Positions 1 to 11,274 of a stretch of 64,000 nucleotides of DNA are shown here, piece after piece. The translations under genes and the position numbers were made by a program. How positions within the stretch are numbered: the stretch's first letter is position 1; every line of letters begins with the position of its first letter. The notes beneath the pieces are model-generated. The model worked only from the letters and a program-made list of their open reading frames with translations. It had not been told where the DNA came from and ran no database searches. The DNA comes from Stomoxys calcitrans (Eukaryota; Arthropoda; Insecta; Diptera; Muscidae). The stretch spans positions 207,580,435 through 207,644,434 of the forward strand of contig NC_081553.1 in the NCBI RefSeq assembly GCF_963082655.1, read 5' to 3'.

Positions 1-63
1 GCCAATCCTACTCGACTTCTTATCAGATCACTTTGAAAGCACCCGCCTCAAGTTGTAGAATTT

Positions 64-2877
64 TTAGATCTGCATATTTAACAGAACCCAGAACAGACGG
101 AACAACAGCAAAGACCCTTTAACACCGGTAGCATTCATGATATAGGCATTAACTGTTGAAAATAGATTATTTCACTTAATTGTCATGCTTACTTACCTAT
201 GTAGAGTCCATGCGTTGTTATCAAAATAAAAAGTTCCAAAAGCAAAACAGCCACTATGGATGTAACTGGGGTAAACCATGAATTCCATACAAGATTACCA
301 TAATTATGAAAAATAATCGAAAGGTTAACCAACAAAATCGTATTGAAACCAGATACCACACAAAAAGCTTTCCCATTGTGCTTCACCATGGTACGATGAA
401 AATCGTGAAACCCATTCATTCTTAAATTATTGTGATGTCTTTGTAAAAAGGAATTAAAGAGCTGAGAGAAAAAGAAAAATTATTAATAAATTCATATTCA
501 GTTCATATAATTGTTTTGAAGTTATAACTTACAAGGGTTATTATCCATAAGACCCCTCGACAGGTTGTCAAAATAAAACAAGCCTGGGCATTTTTCTCTT
601 CCGGCCATATAAACACTAAGACTATGGCCACAAGTAGGAAAATTATTGCAATTAAAAGGTGGATGCTGCAAAATATAAAAATAAGTAATATGTGTTTTTA
701 ATTTAGGTTATGACTTTCTTGTGGTTTTTGAAGGATCTAAAGAAAGAAATATGTACGTACGTACTGGATACAAGGCATTGCTTTAAAAAAAAATACCAAG
801 TTCTATTAAAGAAATGAGGAAAACATATCAATTCGGTTCGATTCATGTTCACCTCAATGATGATAGAAGTCATCCCTTTAAAACCTGGCACGATGGACGT
901 TCATAGAAATGCTTTGTATTGCCAAAAATTCTATAAAACTAAAAAATCACTGTTAGAATCCTAGTAATGAAAGGATTTCCGTTCAGAATATTTTATTCTA
1001 TCAAAAAATTCTACATTTGCCCATGAGCAGAGCCAAACTTCTTACATATCAATGCATATCAATGAATGCTGTCCGATTCTAGTTTTAAGCTGAATGGTAA
1101 GCCTCCTTTTTATAGCCGAGTCCGAAGGGCGTGCCGCAGTGCAACACCTCTTTAGCATTAGGAGGGCATAACCATCGCTGGGAATATTTACTGACGTTCT
1201 CGTCAGGATTCGACCCACGTGTTCAGCGTCATAGGCGGACATGATAACCTCTGCGCTACGGTGGTCTCCACTGCACATTATTTCATTCCGAGCGACCTTA
1301 TGTTTGCAATATCTGTTTGAGTTTTTTGCAAAAGCACTCGAATTCTTTTCAGGTCACGATGTATTAGATGAGGATAACTTTTAGTGGCAGTCTGCATCAG
1401 ACTCACTTAGACATTAATTTTATTCAATTGTTATAAAACAACAGTTGTTCTATAGTTAATATCGCTAAATAACAGACATACGAAATTGAAAAGGAATCGG
1501 CATGAAGATCGGTATCTTACGGGGTAGTTCGCCAAAAAAAATTTAGTTGGCATACCCCCTAATTTTGACCCCAGGAAACCGAAAATTAAGTCCGTTTTTG
1601 GGGATAGGGCCCGTGGACACCACTTAGGGCCGGCTTTGAGATATTCTCCTCCATATGTCCAACAATGGGAAATAGACAAAAGTATTTAAAATAAAACTCT
1701 ATTTGCCTATCAAAGTTGGACAAAATTTGACGGCCTTCGGCCGGGTTTGAGTTTATATCGTCCTCCATATGTCCCACAGTGGGAAATAGCAAAAGTATTT
1801 TAAATAAAACTATGTGACTTCCAAAGTTTTTTGTAAAAAAGTGCGATTTTTTTGAAAATGTTTTTATTTTTTGGTAAATATGTATTTGTTTTAATTTAAT
1901 TGTTGTTGTTGTAACCACATTTTCATGTGGCGATGGTGATTGTCGTCAAGCTCCTGCAGATGAGCATGCTCGTTCCGGGCCAAAAGACCGATCGCCGCGA
2001 GAACAGGATTTTTAATTTAGAGTCCTTCTAGAGCTTAATTTCTTGCATATACGTTATCTTCTCATTCAATTTGATACCCATAGTGTGTAGGTTTAATAGG
2101 GTTCCAAATTCTCAAGACCCTGTAGGGAAGGCCCGGGTCAAAATTTTCGACCTTTGTTTGCATATTCGTAATCTAATAATCAATACCTTTCATTTGATAC
2201 CCATATTGCCTAGGTTGGACTACTTCCCCCCAAGGGGAGGTTTTTGGCTCCTAGGGGAGTCCACAGGCCCGAGCCCCAAAAATGGACTTCATATTCGGGT
2301 TCCTGGGGTCGAAATTAGGGGGTATGACAAAAATTTGATTTTTTGCGAACTGAAGATCTGGAGCCTTTTGAGGGCTATAGATGCCTAGCGAAGACTCTGC
2401 AACACTCGTGGTTTCAGTAGCAGCTAACTTGTTAAGCTTGATACCAGTGTGCAGTTTTTGAGCCATTGAATCCTTCCTAGCTAAGGACTGCTTCCACTCA
2501 GAAAATTTGCATCTGCAATAACGGTATTACTCTGACGGAAGCTAACCTGAATACGATTATCACGGATAGTAAAGGAAAGTACCATAAGCAAATTTCGTGG
2601 TTTTTTGAATTTGTACGAGATTTATATATTCTAACTTTAAACACAATGTTTTTGTCCATAAACATAAACATATCGAATTTAAGATTAGGTGTAGCATGAT
2701 TGCTCTCTGCACTGCACTAGACCATAAAATAATACTGCTACACCATTCCCAGGTATGTCTCAGCGTTACTTTCACCATCACTACTTACCAACTTGCCGGA
2801 ATTGTTTTCAATTTCTTAAATTCATTTCCAGAAGATGTCAAGATAGGCTCAATGTCTGTGACCGAAATATCATCCAT
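64..2877 (-). CDS. TMEM192: TMEM192-like lysosomal membrane protein, four coding exons
   Basis: The spliced protein is about 191 aa. Exons on the minus strand are 2875-2789 preceded by the ATG at 2877-2875 (exon 2877-2789), 665-533, 461-197 and 152-64. Every junction has GT-AG ends and phases match (89, 133, 265, 89 nt). Four hydrophobic segments lie near residues 31-50, 58-77, 101-120 and 128-150. I recognise the family from the short acidic N-terminus, an IHL-rich first helix, the GVLWI segment followed by QRHHNNLRMNGF (compare the LWILHLLLECYIQYHH region of human TMEM192) and a conserved SGFNTILLVNL-type helix. TMEM192 is a lysosomal/late-endosomal membrane protein of poorly defined function. 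The last exon (ending NMQI) is the least certain part: human TMEM192 has a longer cytosolic tail and the window edge is close. An AG just before the start-codon exon (about 2890) suggests a further 5' UTR exon. The first intron holds repeats. Confidence 0.82.
1016..1272 (-). mobile_element. tRNA-derived SINE, family 1
   Basis: Read on the minus strand it begins with a tRNA-like head: an A-box-like CCGTAGCGCAGAGGTTA, then a degenerate B box (GGGTCGAATCC). A body follows with CGGCTATAAAAAGGAGGC and a tail ending near ATATGTAAGAAGTTTG. The same order recurs at 14,338-14,625 (minus) and 22,395-22,625 (plus). A pol III promoter in a short dispersed repeat with no ORF defines a SINE. Which tRNA it came from cannot be told by eye. 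Confidence 0.8.
1540..2345. repeat. Inverted repeat with internal tandem duplication
   Basis: The segment at about 1540-1640 (CATACCCCCTAATTTTGACC onward) reappears in reverse complement at about 2210-2345. Inside the left arm side, two units of about 109 bp stand head to tail (about 1630-1715 and 1740-1830), each carrying CTCCATATGTCC and GGGAAATAG. It is probably a foldback-type element or the relic of two opposed insertions. Confidence 0.65.
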
Positions 2878-3660
2878 ATTTTGCGAGTCCTGAAACCAAT
2901 GATATTACGCATTAAATATACTATGCACTTAAAATCGAAATAATAACCGTACAACCATTGCCAGTTCCAATCAATTATGACGATTCGAAACAACAGATAA
3001 AAAATATAGCCGGGAATATTTAACGTTTGCCTTTGTTCTGTTCTATGATTCACAAATAGCGCAGAATTAATAATGCAATGTCAGCCAAGCAGCTGAGTGC
3101 ACTTCTCCATATTATAGGTCTATTCACGTTGTCTTAGTTTCTGCAACAAAATATATGTAGATTAAAAAAAAAAACAACAACAGCAAATTTTATGCTCCCA
3201 CAATGAGAATAAATAGATAACGTTTTTATTTATGAACATTCGTAAACATTCAATTGTGTGCTCAGAGCAAACACACTACTAAAATCACAAACACAGAGTT
3301 GAACAGAAAGCGAAGCGCTCTTATTTATTCGCATGTGTATGGTATGATATGAAATCGGCATGTTAAAAAGCGATAGATAGTTGTGCTCTTCTCTGGCTCC
3401 CCTACCAAGTATTGCTTTTACGTATTATTTTAAATGGAGTTTAAATGATTAACATAACACAGATGCAAGCAAATAAAATCTATTAAAAAAAACAAAACTC
3501 CCGTTGATTTGTACCTGACTTTTGCAAGGTTCTTAAACAGACCTATTAAAATTTAGTTTGCATTAAAATGTTATCAGCTGATACTTTTTAGTTTACTTGT
3601 CATGTAAAGCCCTAGGCATAATCTTTTTTTTTTTGGTTGGTTGTGGGCATTATTTTGAAA
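2878..3660. promoter_or_regulatory. Divergent intergenic region between TMEM192 and the DMAC1-like gene
   Basis: The two start codons diverge across 783 bp. The sequence is AT-rich with no coding signal. It must hold both promoters, but I see no TATA box or DRE I would trust. The tract CAGCTGATACTTTTTAG lies about 80 bp before the plus-strand ATG. Confidence 0.5.
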
Positions 3661-5802
3661 ATGCCTGCAGAGGAAGGAGATTGTATATCTTGTCGATTAA
3701 TAAGTGGATTTGGTATAATTGGAATGGGCGCATATATCTATTATCAAGCAAAACGTCGCAAAAATATGGAGAAATTTGCTATGAACGCTCTATCAGTTGG
3801 TAAGACTAGTAATTTAGAAGCAAGAGTATTTCAATTACATACTGGCATAAGTTCACGTTATAAGATCCATGTTCCCTTTCAGGGAATTGTTAATGGTACA
3901 TTCCGCTCAATTCTGGAAATCGAATTTAGGGTCCTAAGTTTTGTTGGTGGACCCTCAGCCCTCAGGGTTATAGAAGATCACATATATCCTATACGAAACA
4001 TGCCGGTAGCATTGGCAGAGACAAATTAATTGATGTTTGTGACATTAACCTCCTATTTTCCTTTGGCACAGTCTTGTAGCTCGTCTAGATTTCCAAGAAA
4101 CTGGCCAATTCGATTGGAGCAGTTTGTAGTAATTCCGCAGTTGGATTGTTGGTTTCTCCGGACTTGTAAAAGGCTGACTGCTGTTGTTGTTGTAGCAGTG
4201 TGTTGTGTTCTACCTTTCGTGTGATTTGTTCTGTTGAATATCCAGATTCAGGAACTCTGCGACTAAGGTTGGGTGCGACCAGTGGCATTTGGTCTGAGTC
4301 GAGTAGATTTGGATGGCTAGCCAGCTCTGTAGCAGTTGAGGCGGTTGCATCTGCCGGTACGTCATGAGCCACAACTACTCTGGTTTGACGGGGGAGGTGA
4401 ATTTCTTTAGGTACAATGGATGGCAGTCTTTTTCCAGGGACTACATTCAACCTGTAGCTTTTCAGCGAATCTGCTACCTTATCTGCATGAATGTTGTCTA
4501 GACCAGATTGATTTAGATGTTCTGTCTTATAGCGCTGATTCTCTCGCACTAGATCATGTAGATCCACCTGGGCGGTGGATAACTATCCACTAGATGTTGA
4601 CTGGGACGGCCTTATTACTGTCATGGGTTCCTGTTTTGCATGCATTCCAGATATTAGAGATGATATCATTTAACCTTGATTGATACGAGTTTAGTTTGCT
4701 ACAGCATGCGGATCTTTATTCGGCCGGAGTTACTCGGGACGGTCGTCAGGCCGATGGACGTCCAGCATACATTGGTCACAATATACTGATGAATATTCTC
4801 CAAGCCCCTTCTGTAGAAATTGATGATGTGTTGACGGATCGCGTCTCTAAACATCCAGATACTACTCCTTACATGTCTCGGAGGGGGCTCTAGTTCATTG
4901 AGTTGTATAATTGGCTAAATGAATTGAAGTCCACCGTAGCGCAGAGGTTAGTATGACCGCTCATTCCGGTCTATACTACCGATCCCCGCTGTAGCATGAT
5001 GACCAATGGTTATTTAAAGGCGACAATATCTCGCCTTGTCGTATCGAGCATCATTGGCACTCAGTATTTAAGCAAGACCCGGTGCCATTCGGCTTCTCAC
5101 TGAGACTCTCCACTCGATACCGCTGATTGTCCACTACTGCAGTTGCGGCAACTCCGTAACCTGTGGAAGCGCTCGGTAGCTTCCAGCTAAGCCTCTCGTG
5201 AGAACAAAGATCACCACACAGATTGGAGCTCAAAGTATCAGCCTGAGTGGTTCTAGGGTTGCGTTTTAACAGGGTTGTAGGTTTCTCAACTATCACTGCT
5301 GGACTGCTTACTGTTCCACCAATCACTGCACTGCTTACTTTTCTACTCCCTCTTGTTAGGATGTTCAGTTAGTACTGATGAAACCTCATCTACATTTCTT
5401 GAAATAATGTTTCCATATGTGTCGGAATTTTTTGTAGACTTATTTAGTGCTATCTTGACAAAGTTTGTGTAGAGCGTTAAAACTGCAGATTAGTACCAAT
5501 GGTCAAATTTGATTACTTATGGTGGAAATCTACTTTAGGGGTTTTGTCTCTTCATTCTATTTAAAATAACAAGTTGTTTTAAGGGGTGAAGGGGAAATTG
5601 AACCCTGGGAACCGGATAAAATACAATTTGTTTTTAGTGTATTTAGATTAAGAGTTAAAAAAAGACTAGTTTCTGTTGAGAAAATATATTATATCTTTAA
5701 AAACGATAATTTTTGCAACTCCCTCTTGCAGGTGCAGTTTCTATAGGTGTGGCACGATTATTAAATATGAAATTTTTGAAGTCAAAGAAAGATGGGCAGT
5801 AA
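3661..5802 (+). CDS. DMAC1/TMEM261-like (DUF4536) small mitochondrial membrane protein
   Basis: Two exons, 3661-3799 and 5732-5802, join in phase (139 + 71 nt) to give 69 aa. The N-terminus has CISCRLISGFGIIGMGAYIYY, matching the CWSCRVLSGLGLMGAGGYVYW block of human DMAC1 (two cysteines followed by a glycine-rich transmembrane segment at about residues 9-28). A second short hydrophobic stretch is split by the intron (ALSVG/AVSIGVARLL) and the tail is lysine-rich. Human DMAC1 takes part in assembly of the distal membrane arm of complex I; that role is known for the family and inferred here. The start was chosen as the first ATG; the reading frame upstream opens only at non-ATG codons. The 1.9-kb intron contains transposon fragments. 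Confidence 0.72.
4085..4567 (-). pseudogene. Jockey-type non-LTR retrotransposon, pol 3' end fragment
   Basis: The minus-strand translation contains LPRQTRVVVA near its middle and TAPIELASFL at its end. These are characteristic of the last part of pol in Jockey-like elements of flies (the LPR-TRVTLAQLRSG and LW-P-E-ASFLGL regions). The intervening zinc-knuckle region is out of frame, and a CTGCTACAACAACAACA-type tract lies inside. It is a dead 3' fragment of an element read right to left. Confidence 0.65.
4929..5330 (+). repeat. SINE-like head joined to dispersed family A sequence
   Basis: The stretch CCACCGTAGCGCAGAGGTTA at about 4932 is the same tRNA-like head as SINE family 1. It runs straight into the family A body (GACCAATGGTTATTTAAAGG at about 5001, GATACCGCTGATTGTCCAC at about 5117, and so on). 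Family A copies also occur near 12.8, 13.3, 21.9, 34.1, 36.2 and 60.7 kb. This copy may be a chimeric SINE or a nested insertion. Confidence 0.55.
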
Positions 5803-5891
5803 AAAGTTATTTCTACTAGTATATATGTACAAATATATTGTAATTATACAAAAAATTAATAATAAGATCTCTATTCTATATTGTTCTAAAA

Positions 5892-6715
5892 CTATTCGTC
5901 ATCAGTTTCTTCCAGTTGATTCTCATCATCCTCATCTTCCTCGTCCCAGTGTTTATTTTTCTTGTTTGTCATAAAATCATCACGCAAAACATTCCATTCG
6001 GACTTCTTTTTCTTATTGTCGTAATCATCGTCGCTGCTTTCATCTTCCTCCTCCTTTTTAAGCTCATTCTTCACGGGATTATCTACCGCCTCGGATTTCG
6101 AACGCTTACCACCCATTAGAACGTCTAGGAACTTGCGTTTGTTAATGTTTTTTAAAACTGCTTCTTTTCGACTATCCAAAGGGCCAGCTTCTTCCAACTG
6201 ATGTTGCAAATCCTTTTGCTGTATACGTACCGCATTAAAAAGCTGTACAACACCCTTAGTTGCCACCTTACGTAGTGCTCTTTCACGTTCTATGTCCTTC
6301 CATGTTGGTTTAACTCGCAGCTCAAGTTTCTGATTTTTAGGCTGCTTTAAATCACTACTCAATTCTTCTTTTTCATTCGAAATGTCTTCCTTTTTGATTT
6401 CACCCTCAACTTCAAAACCGAAATCAACTTCAACCTTGTTTTTATCACTGGGTTTTATTTTTTTGGCCCTGGACAATACCAATGTCTTTTTAGTTTTGGG
6501 TTTATTGGTGCTTAAAACCTTTGCTATTGAATCGGCCCACCCGGAATTGCCTTGTTGTTGTTCATCCGATGAGGAGTGCTCATTCTGGCTGGAGTCGGAA
6601 TCAGAGACTACCTCAAAAAAATACAATAAGCTTTAATTGGACAGGGGATAAATTTTAATCAATACTCATTACCATTTCCACTAGAGTTGTTTTTCTTTAA
6701 AGAAAGTAAAGCCAT
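5892..6715 (-). CDS. RRP15: RRP15, ribosomal RNA-processing protein 15
   Basis: Two exons on the minus strand: 6715-6673 (MALLSLKKNNSSGN) and 6607-5892, using a GTAATG donor and an AG at 6609-6608, with phases agreeing (43 + 716 nt, 252 aa). The protein has an acidic/serine N-terminus, the GWADSIAKVL motif (human RRP15 has GWADAMAKVL), a central RVKPTW...RERALRKVATKGVVQLFNAV block, KFLDVL, and WNVLRDDFM near the end. Together these are diagnostic of RRP15. RRP15 acts in the nucleolus in maturation of the large ribosomal subunit pre-rRNA. The C-terminus is a run of acidic residues. Its 3' end lies 89 bp from the end of the DMAC1-like gene (convergent), and it diverges from RTRAF across a tandemly repeated gap. 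Confidence 0.93.
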
Positions 6716-7536
6716 AATTTAAGTAGACAACGAGAAATCAATGTTTACAAATAAAATTCACGTGTAGGTAAACGTCATATTTGGTAATCTATAGATTAGT
6801 CGTAATTTATGCAACGTAACGTATTGTCTCACTTGCCAAACAACAAAGATGCACTTATAAGAACAGCTGAGTAAAATTTTTTTATTTTGATTTTCCTGTA
6901 AATCTAAATGTCAAAGGCTTGATAACACAGCTGTGATTTTTTTTAGAATCTTGAGGGGATGTTCTATTTAATCCGATATACCACACATAGGTAACAAAAC
7001 AATGTTATAAGGATGAAATACAAATAGAAAACACATTTGAAAGAGATAAGTTGTAAAACAAAGTTTATTTCTAATTTACCACTCAAGGTAGTTTCTTTGG
7101 AGGTAGATTTTCGTTGTTGTGCTATTTACAGTAAATCTAAATGTTAAAGGCTTTATAACACTATAGTGATTTGTTCTAAAATCTTAAAAAGATGTTCTAT
7201 TTGATCCGATATTCCACACATAAACAACAGAACTGTGCTATAGTGATGAAAATACAAATGTAAAACACATTTGAAAAAGATAAGTTGTAAAACAAAGTTT
7301 GTTTCTAAAACAACTCAAGGTAGATTCGTTGGGGGTAGAATTGTTGTAGTGCTAATAACGATGAAAGAATTATTTTGTCAATGTGAACGTAGCTTAAGTA
7401 TAAACATTGTCCGACAATACTAACTGGTTTAGTCGCTTCCCTGGTTTTGATATATACATTACGTCTTTACTAATAGACCGACTGTAATATTTAGTATATT
7501 TATTCGCCTACCGGCTGTGTTAGCTTCCAGAATAAA
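6716..7536. repeat. Divergent RRP15/RTRAF intergenic with a 233-bp tandem duplication
   Basis: Two head-to-tail copies occupy about 6896-7128 and 7129-7355. Both contain GTAAATCTAAATGT, GATGTTCTATTT, ATCCGATAT and AGATAAGTTGTAAAACAAAG at the same spacing. The upstream shoulder (GAACAGCTGAGTAAAATTTT at about 6870) and the start of the unit recur at about 10,190-10,290. The repeat unit is therefore a piece of a dispersed element, not a local invention. Confidence 0.75.
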
Positions 7537-8402
7537 ATGCTTAAGTTGAAGTTAGAGGCTTTGGAGCATCCAACTCCTGATAAACTAAACTGGAACGGTA
7601 AGTAAAAATCGGAAAAATGGTCCATAGCATGAGCTTTAAAAAGTTTCAATTTTGCAGATCGCAAAGTTTTTGCCAGTACTATTCTATGGTTGGAAGACCA
7701 GAAAATTCGCACATATAAAATTGAAGATCGAGAGAATCTTCGTAAAGTGGATGATTTGTCTAAGTGGGAACCTGCTTATACTCAATATAAGAAAGATTTG
7801 GGTATGCCGAGCTTCAAAACTCCAGTGGAGGAACTGTCTTGGATCCTTAGCTATGCCATACGTTTAGAATTTCTCGATGCACCAGACGCTTATAAAGACT
7901 TGAGTTCGGAAAAAGTGGCAGAGCAAAGTAATAAATCAATAAAACCAAGCATTAAGAATGAGAACTTTTTCGACAATATGGATTGTAAGTAATTGTAGCA
8001 ATTTTAAAGACTTTAAATATACTTGAACGTTTTTTTTTCACTAAAGTCCAACACAAGGACTTTATAGCTGGCGTTAGATCGTTATCATCAAAGCTGAAAA
8101 TACCAAACCATCCCAATCATTTACTCCAATTAGAAGCTATCGCACGAATAGTAAAAGAACGAATGGCCCCTGGTGTGAGAAATCGGCCACCCATTGTTGG
8201 AACTCCTTTCCCTTTCGAAAAGGGTAATGATATAGTCTCACCCAATGATACGAATCTCGATTATCCTGTAAGAATTTTACGATTGCTGCAAATTCAAAGT
8301 TTACGAGAACTTCAAACGCACATTAACGAGACTATAGTTGCTGTACAAAATGTCACTGCAAATCCCAAGACGGATACGAAATTGGGTAAAGTGGGTTTCT
8401 AA
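7537..8402 (+). CDS. RTRAF: RTRAF (hCLE/CGI-99), RNA transcription, translation and transport factor
   Basis: Three exons, 7537-7597, 7658-7984 and 8047-8402, join in phase (61 + 327 + 356 nt) to give 247 aa. Human RTRAF is about the same length. Exon 2 carries ILWLEDQKIRTYKIEDRENL, almost the human IVWLEDQKIRHYKIEDRGNL. Exon 3 ends with ILRLLQIQSLRELQTHINE and ANPKTDTKLGKVG, matching the human C-terminal block. RTRAF belongs to the tRNA-ligase complex with RTCB and DDX1 and to RNA-transport granules; that is family knowledge. The first ATG lies just after TTCCAGAATAAA and gives the family N-terminus (KLTALDYH-like KLEALEHP). It converges on RGP1 with 144 bp between stop codons. Confidence 0.95.
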
Positions 8403-8546
8403 GAAGTCTTGGCAGTCTTATGTGCGACCGCATATCAAGCTATTGCAGCATTATACAATATATAAAAAATATATGTTTAAAGAGTATATATATGGAATAC
8501 AATTTATTGCAGTTTCAAAATAGGTATATGAAACTCTTCCATGGTT

Positions 8547-9935
8547 CTATTTTATAAGCAATGTATACGCCTGCGATGGCGCATAGATTTGTAAGGGATT
8601 TGCTGGGTATATAGTAATGGGCAAATTCCACACCATTGTTTCAACCGGTATTTCAGTTGGCGCAAGCAATTCTCCTACCTCTGGATTCTTTGTACCGAAA
8701 TCCATCATTTCACTAGTTACAAATTCAAAATGAAGTCTCCATTTTACCTCTACGGAATCTGTGCGAAAGCTCGGCGTTACATGCAATGGAATAGGTACAA
8801 CTACTTGTGTCTGCAGAAGTGCGTAACTAACCTGATGACTAATGGCATGTGTTGTAACTTTTCCAGTAGGTTCGGTTTTGCCTTCATTATCTTTCGATGA
8901 TGCTGACGTAGAGGACTTATGCATATATTCCGATCCTACACCGCTTGCGACACTTGCCAGGTCCAAAGAATTTACAGAAGAATTATCATTGAAATCATTG
9001 TTTGAGGATCTGTTGCCCCCATTATTTTGCATAATCTCTTGTAATTGCAATTTTACTGAAAATTGAACACATCGTACTTTGCAGTTGGCAAAGTCCAAAC
9101 TACCAACAATATCTTCACCTAATTTGTATGCTGGCTTGAAAAGACAAAATCGTCCAACATATCCACGCTTATTTGAAATTCGATAAAATTTTGGGGCTCT
9201 CCTTGCAGTCACATTCTGTAAAATAAAGTAGACATTTAAAGATACATGTCTTGCTAGAACATTGAAACCTTACCTTTAAATGATGCCACGAAATTTCCAA
9301 TTCACTTATTTCCTTCTTTTCCAAAAATGGATTGGTGGGTGCCAATTCATCATTGGTTTCTTCGGTTATTGGAAGCTCGTCGGTTCTAGCTATTAATGGT
9401 ATAGGTAGTACCCTTATGGGTACTGTGAGTGTTTGAACTTTAGATTTTACCCTTTGCGTAGCTATTGTCAGCTTATAGAAGTATTTAATATCATGTCCTC
9501 TATATGTTGGAGGACCGTCTCTCGGAACCAATTCGTTGAAAAAATCTGCAATAAAAAATACAAATAAAAATACAATATTACCTTCCGTGCATGGGCTCTG
9601 CGTTAAAACTTACATGTCTTAGATTCATTTGGTTGCAGTTTTAAATCGCAAAATAAAATTTTTGGTTTTGTGGCCACAACAACGTCACCGGGAGCTTGTG
9701 TCACAGCATCTAAAGCCGTTTTGCCCACCATTTCAAGCATTTTATCCTGATTGGAGATGTTCGTTTTTCGGTAACAATGCAATTGTACCGATGCCCAGGC
9801 TAAGCTCTCCAGAATTTCATTGTTAACCACACTTCCGGAAGGAATTTTATGAATGAATTCAATTAAGCACTCCACATATTCCCCAGTTGCATAAATTGAA
9901 TCCGTTCTTACTAATCTGGCTTTTATTTCGATCAT
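8547..9935 (-). CDS. RGP1: RGP1, partner subunit of the Ric1-Rgp1 Rab6 guanine-nucleotide exchange factor
   Basis: Three exons on the minus strand, 9935-9614, 9545-9274 and 9215-8547, join in phase (322 + 272 + 669 nt, 420 aa). Human RGP1 is about 390 aa. Conserved blocks are MIEIKARLVR at the start, ESLAWASVQLHC (human EALAWASAQIHC), PKILFCDLKLQPNESK, GHDIKYFYKLTIATQRV, RGYVGRFCLFKPAYKLGEDIVG and VKWRLHFEFVTS. The protein has an arrestin-like fold in other species. Rgp1 with Ric1 activates Rab6 at the Golgi for retrograde transport. A serine/asparagine-rich insert lies near the middle of exon 3. Confidence 0.94.
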
Positions 9936-11274
9936 TTTTAAAAATTTTATAAATTCATATAAATAGTCAAATTTGAGGAATACAAGAAAATGAATTGTCA
10001 AGAGATCAGCGGAAATATTGTTTATTTTGACATATTAAGTGTGTTCGTGTACTCAACAATTTGTGCAAATGTATACAAATTGTTACTGGAGTGAGTGGGA
10101 GCGAGCAAAATTTTGCAAGTGTGGTAATTGAGAGATTTCTCTCTGGAGAGAGAAATTCACAGCATCGACAAGCTGTTTTCAGGATGCACTTATAAGGCGA
10201 GGTCATGTGAACAGCTGAGTACAATTTTTTTATTTTAGCTTTTTGTAGTAAATCTAAATGTCAAATGCTGGATAATACAGCTGTGAGTGATTTCACACAA
10301 AGTCATTTGTGAGCGTGTGTGTATACGTACATGAGCAGAGAATATGCGAGAAAAAAGATAGCAGCAAACAGAATGCAAACAAAAATTTAAAATGTTAATA
10401 TCGTCAAACCCGGCCGGCTGTTAACAGCTGTTCGCGTGAGAACACCTTTCTAAACCCGCCTTGGTTATATCCATGACATAATTACCAGGTATTGTACCGT
10501 ATAGGGAGTTTGACAGTTGTTCACTTCTTAACCCCAATAGAATAACAACCCCAAAAACCCGTTTAAACTGCTCATTAAATCCGGATTTAAGGCTATCGTC
10601 AGCTGATTTTATTAAGGGAAAACAGAATATTGAACCATTAAATCTAGATTTTAAGAGCTGTGTAAACGTGGTTAAATGTAGATAATGCAGCCATGTTGTT
10701 GATTTTAACCTTTGTTCAGATTTTTAAAAACCCTAAGTTTTAAAGGTAATAATTATAATTACAATTTTTCGGTTTGCTAGGTGTTAAAGGGGGTAAATTC
10801 GATGTTATTGAATGGTAACTTAAGATTTTATACTGTTTTCCAGATAACTGCCTGCTTCATTAACTTGCTTCAACTCAAGTGAGTCGAGTCACTCACTCCA
10901 ACATCTGTTTTTCCTTTATGAAATCAGCTGGTTTGGACACAAGAGCGAAAGAAAATTGCTCACTTTCCGTTAAACAAAGTTAGTGAACCAGGCAGTAAAT
11001 GATTTATTTGTGCACTCAGAAAAGATTTTTTCTCCAAGACGTGTATAATAGGCCTTTCTACTAGCTCCCTGCATATCGAATTTAAAGCAAATAAATAACT
11101 TATATTTAGTAATTGTATTCATAAAATGTCGACATTTTTGGCGACATCTTTTAGTTGTTAGTTGAAGTAAAATTCTATTTTCTGAACACTTCCCAATCTG
11201 TCAAAATTTTGCTCACATAGTGTGGTAGCACTGACAATTTCCGTCCTCCATCTTTTTGCTTTGAGGTTCTCAAG
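9936..11274. other. RGP1-RpS25 intergenic region with dispersed repeats
   Basis: About 10,190-10,290 repeats the sequence found between RRP15 and RTRAF (AACAGCTGAGTACAATTTTT, GTAAATCTAAATGTCAAA). About 10,310-10,470 is a partial copy of family D (GAGCAGAGAATATGCGAGAAA ... CCGGCTGTTAACAGCTG ... CCCGCCTTGG). The rest is AT-rich and unrecognised. The RpS25 promoter must lie at the right end; the pyrimidine-rich TTCCGTCCTCC at about 11,239 is a good candidate for a 5'-TOP transcription start. Confidence 0.6.
11238..11274 (+). promoter_or_regulatory. 5'-TOP-like pyrimidine tract at the RpS25 transcription start
   Basis: TTCCGTCCTCCATCTTTTTG lies about 35 bp before the start codon. Ribosomal protein mRNAs of animals start with a C in such a tract, which puts their translation under growth control. 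The exact start cannot be seen from the sequence. Confidence 0.5.

Larger units (their letters stand above)
666..2788. other. Intron 1 of TMEM192, filled with repeats
   Basis: This 2.1-kb intron holds a tRNA-derived SINE (about 1016-1272, minus), a short stretch at about 1378-1412 resembling the 3' end of the non-LTR family at 16.2 kb, an inverted-repeat/tandem structure (1540-2345) and a TTGTTGTTGTAACCACATTT-type repeat head at about 1900-1990. No coding sequence was recognised. The ORFs spanning 1586-2466 lie inside the repeats. Confidence 0.7.
3800..5731. other. Repeat-filled intron of the DMAC1-like gene
   Basis: The intron runs from GTAAGACT to CTCTTGCAG. It contains a non-LTR pol fragment (4085-4567, minus), a tRNA-like SINE head (about 4929-4975, plus), dispersed family A sequence (about 4990-5330) and then about 400 bp of AT-rich unique-looking DNA. 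The ORF reading through the donor to 4029 is intron sequence. Confidence 0.7.

Noticed and set aside
2071..2466. ORFs of 105 and 71 codons on both strands
   Set aside because: Both fall in the inverted-repeat element of the TMEM192 intron and overlap each other antisense.
3637..4029. 130-codon ORF reading from the DMAC1-like gene through to 4029
   Set aside because: It starts at a non-ATG codon and runs through a good GTAAGACT donor at 3800. The correct second exon at 5732 restores the family sequence.
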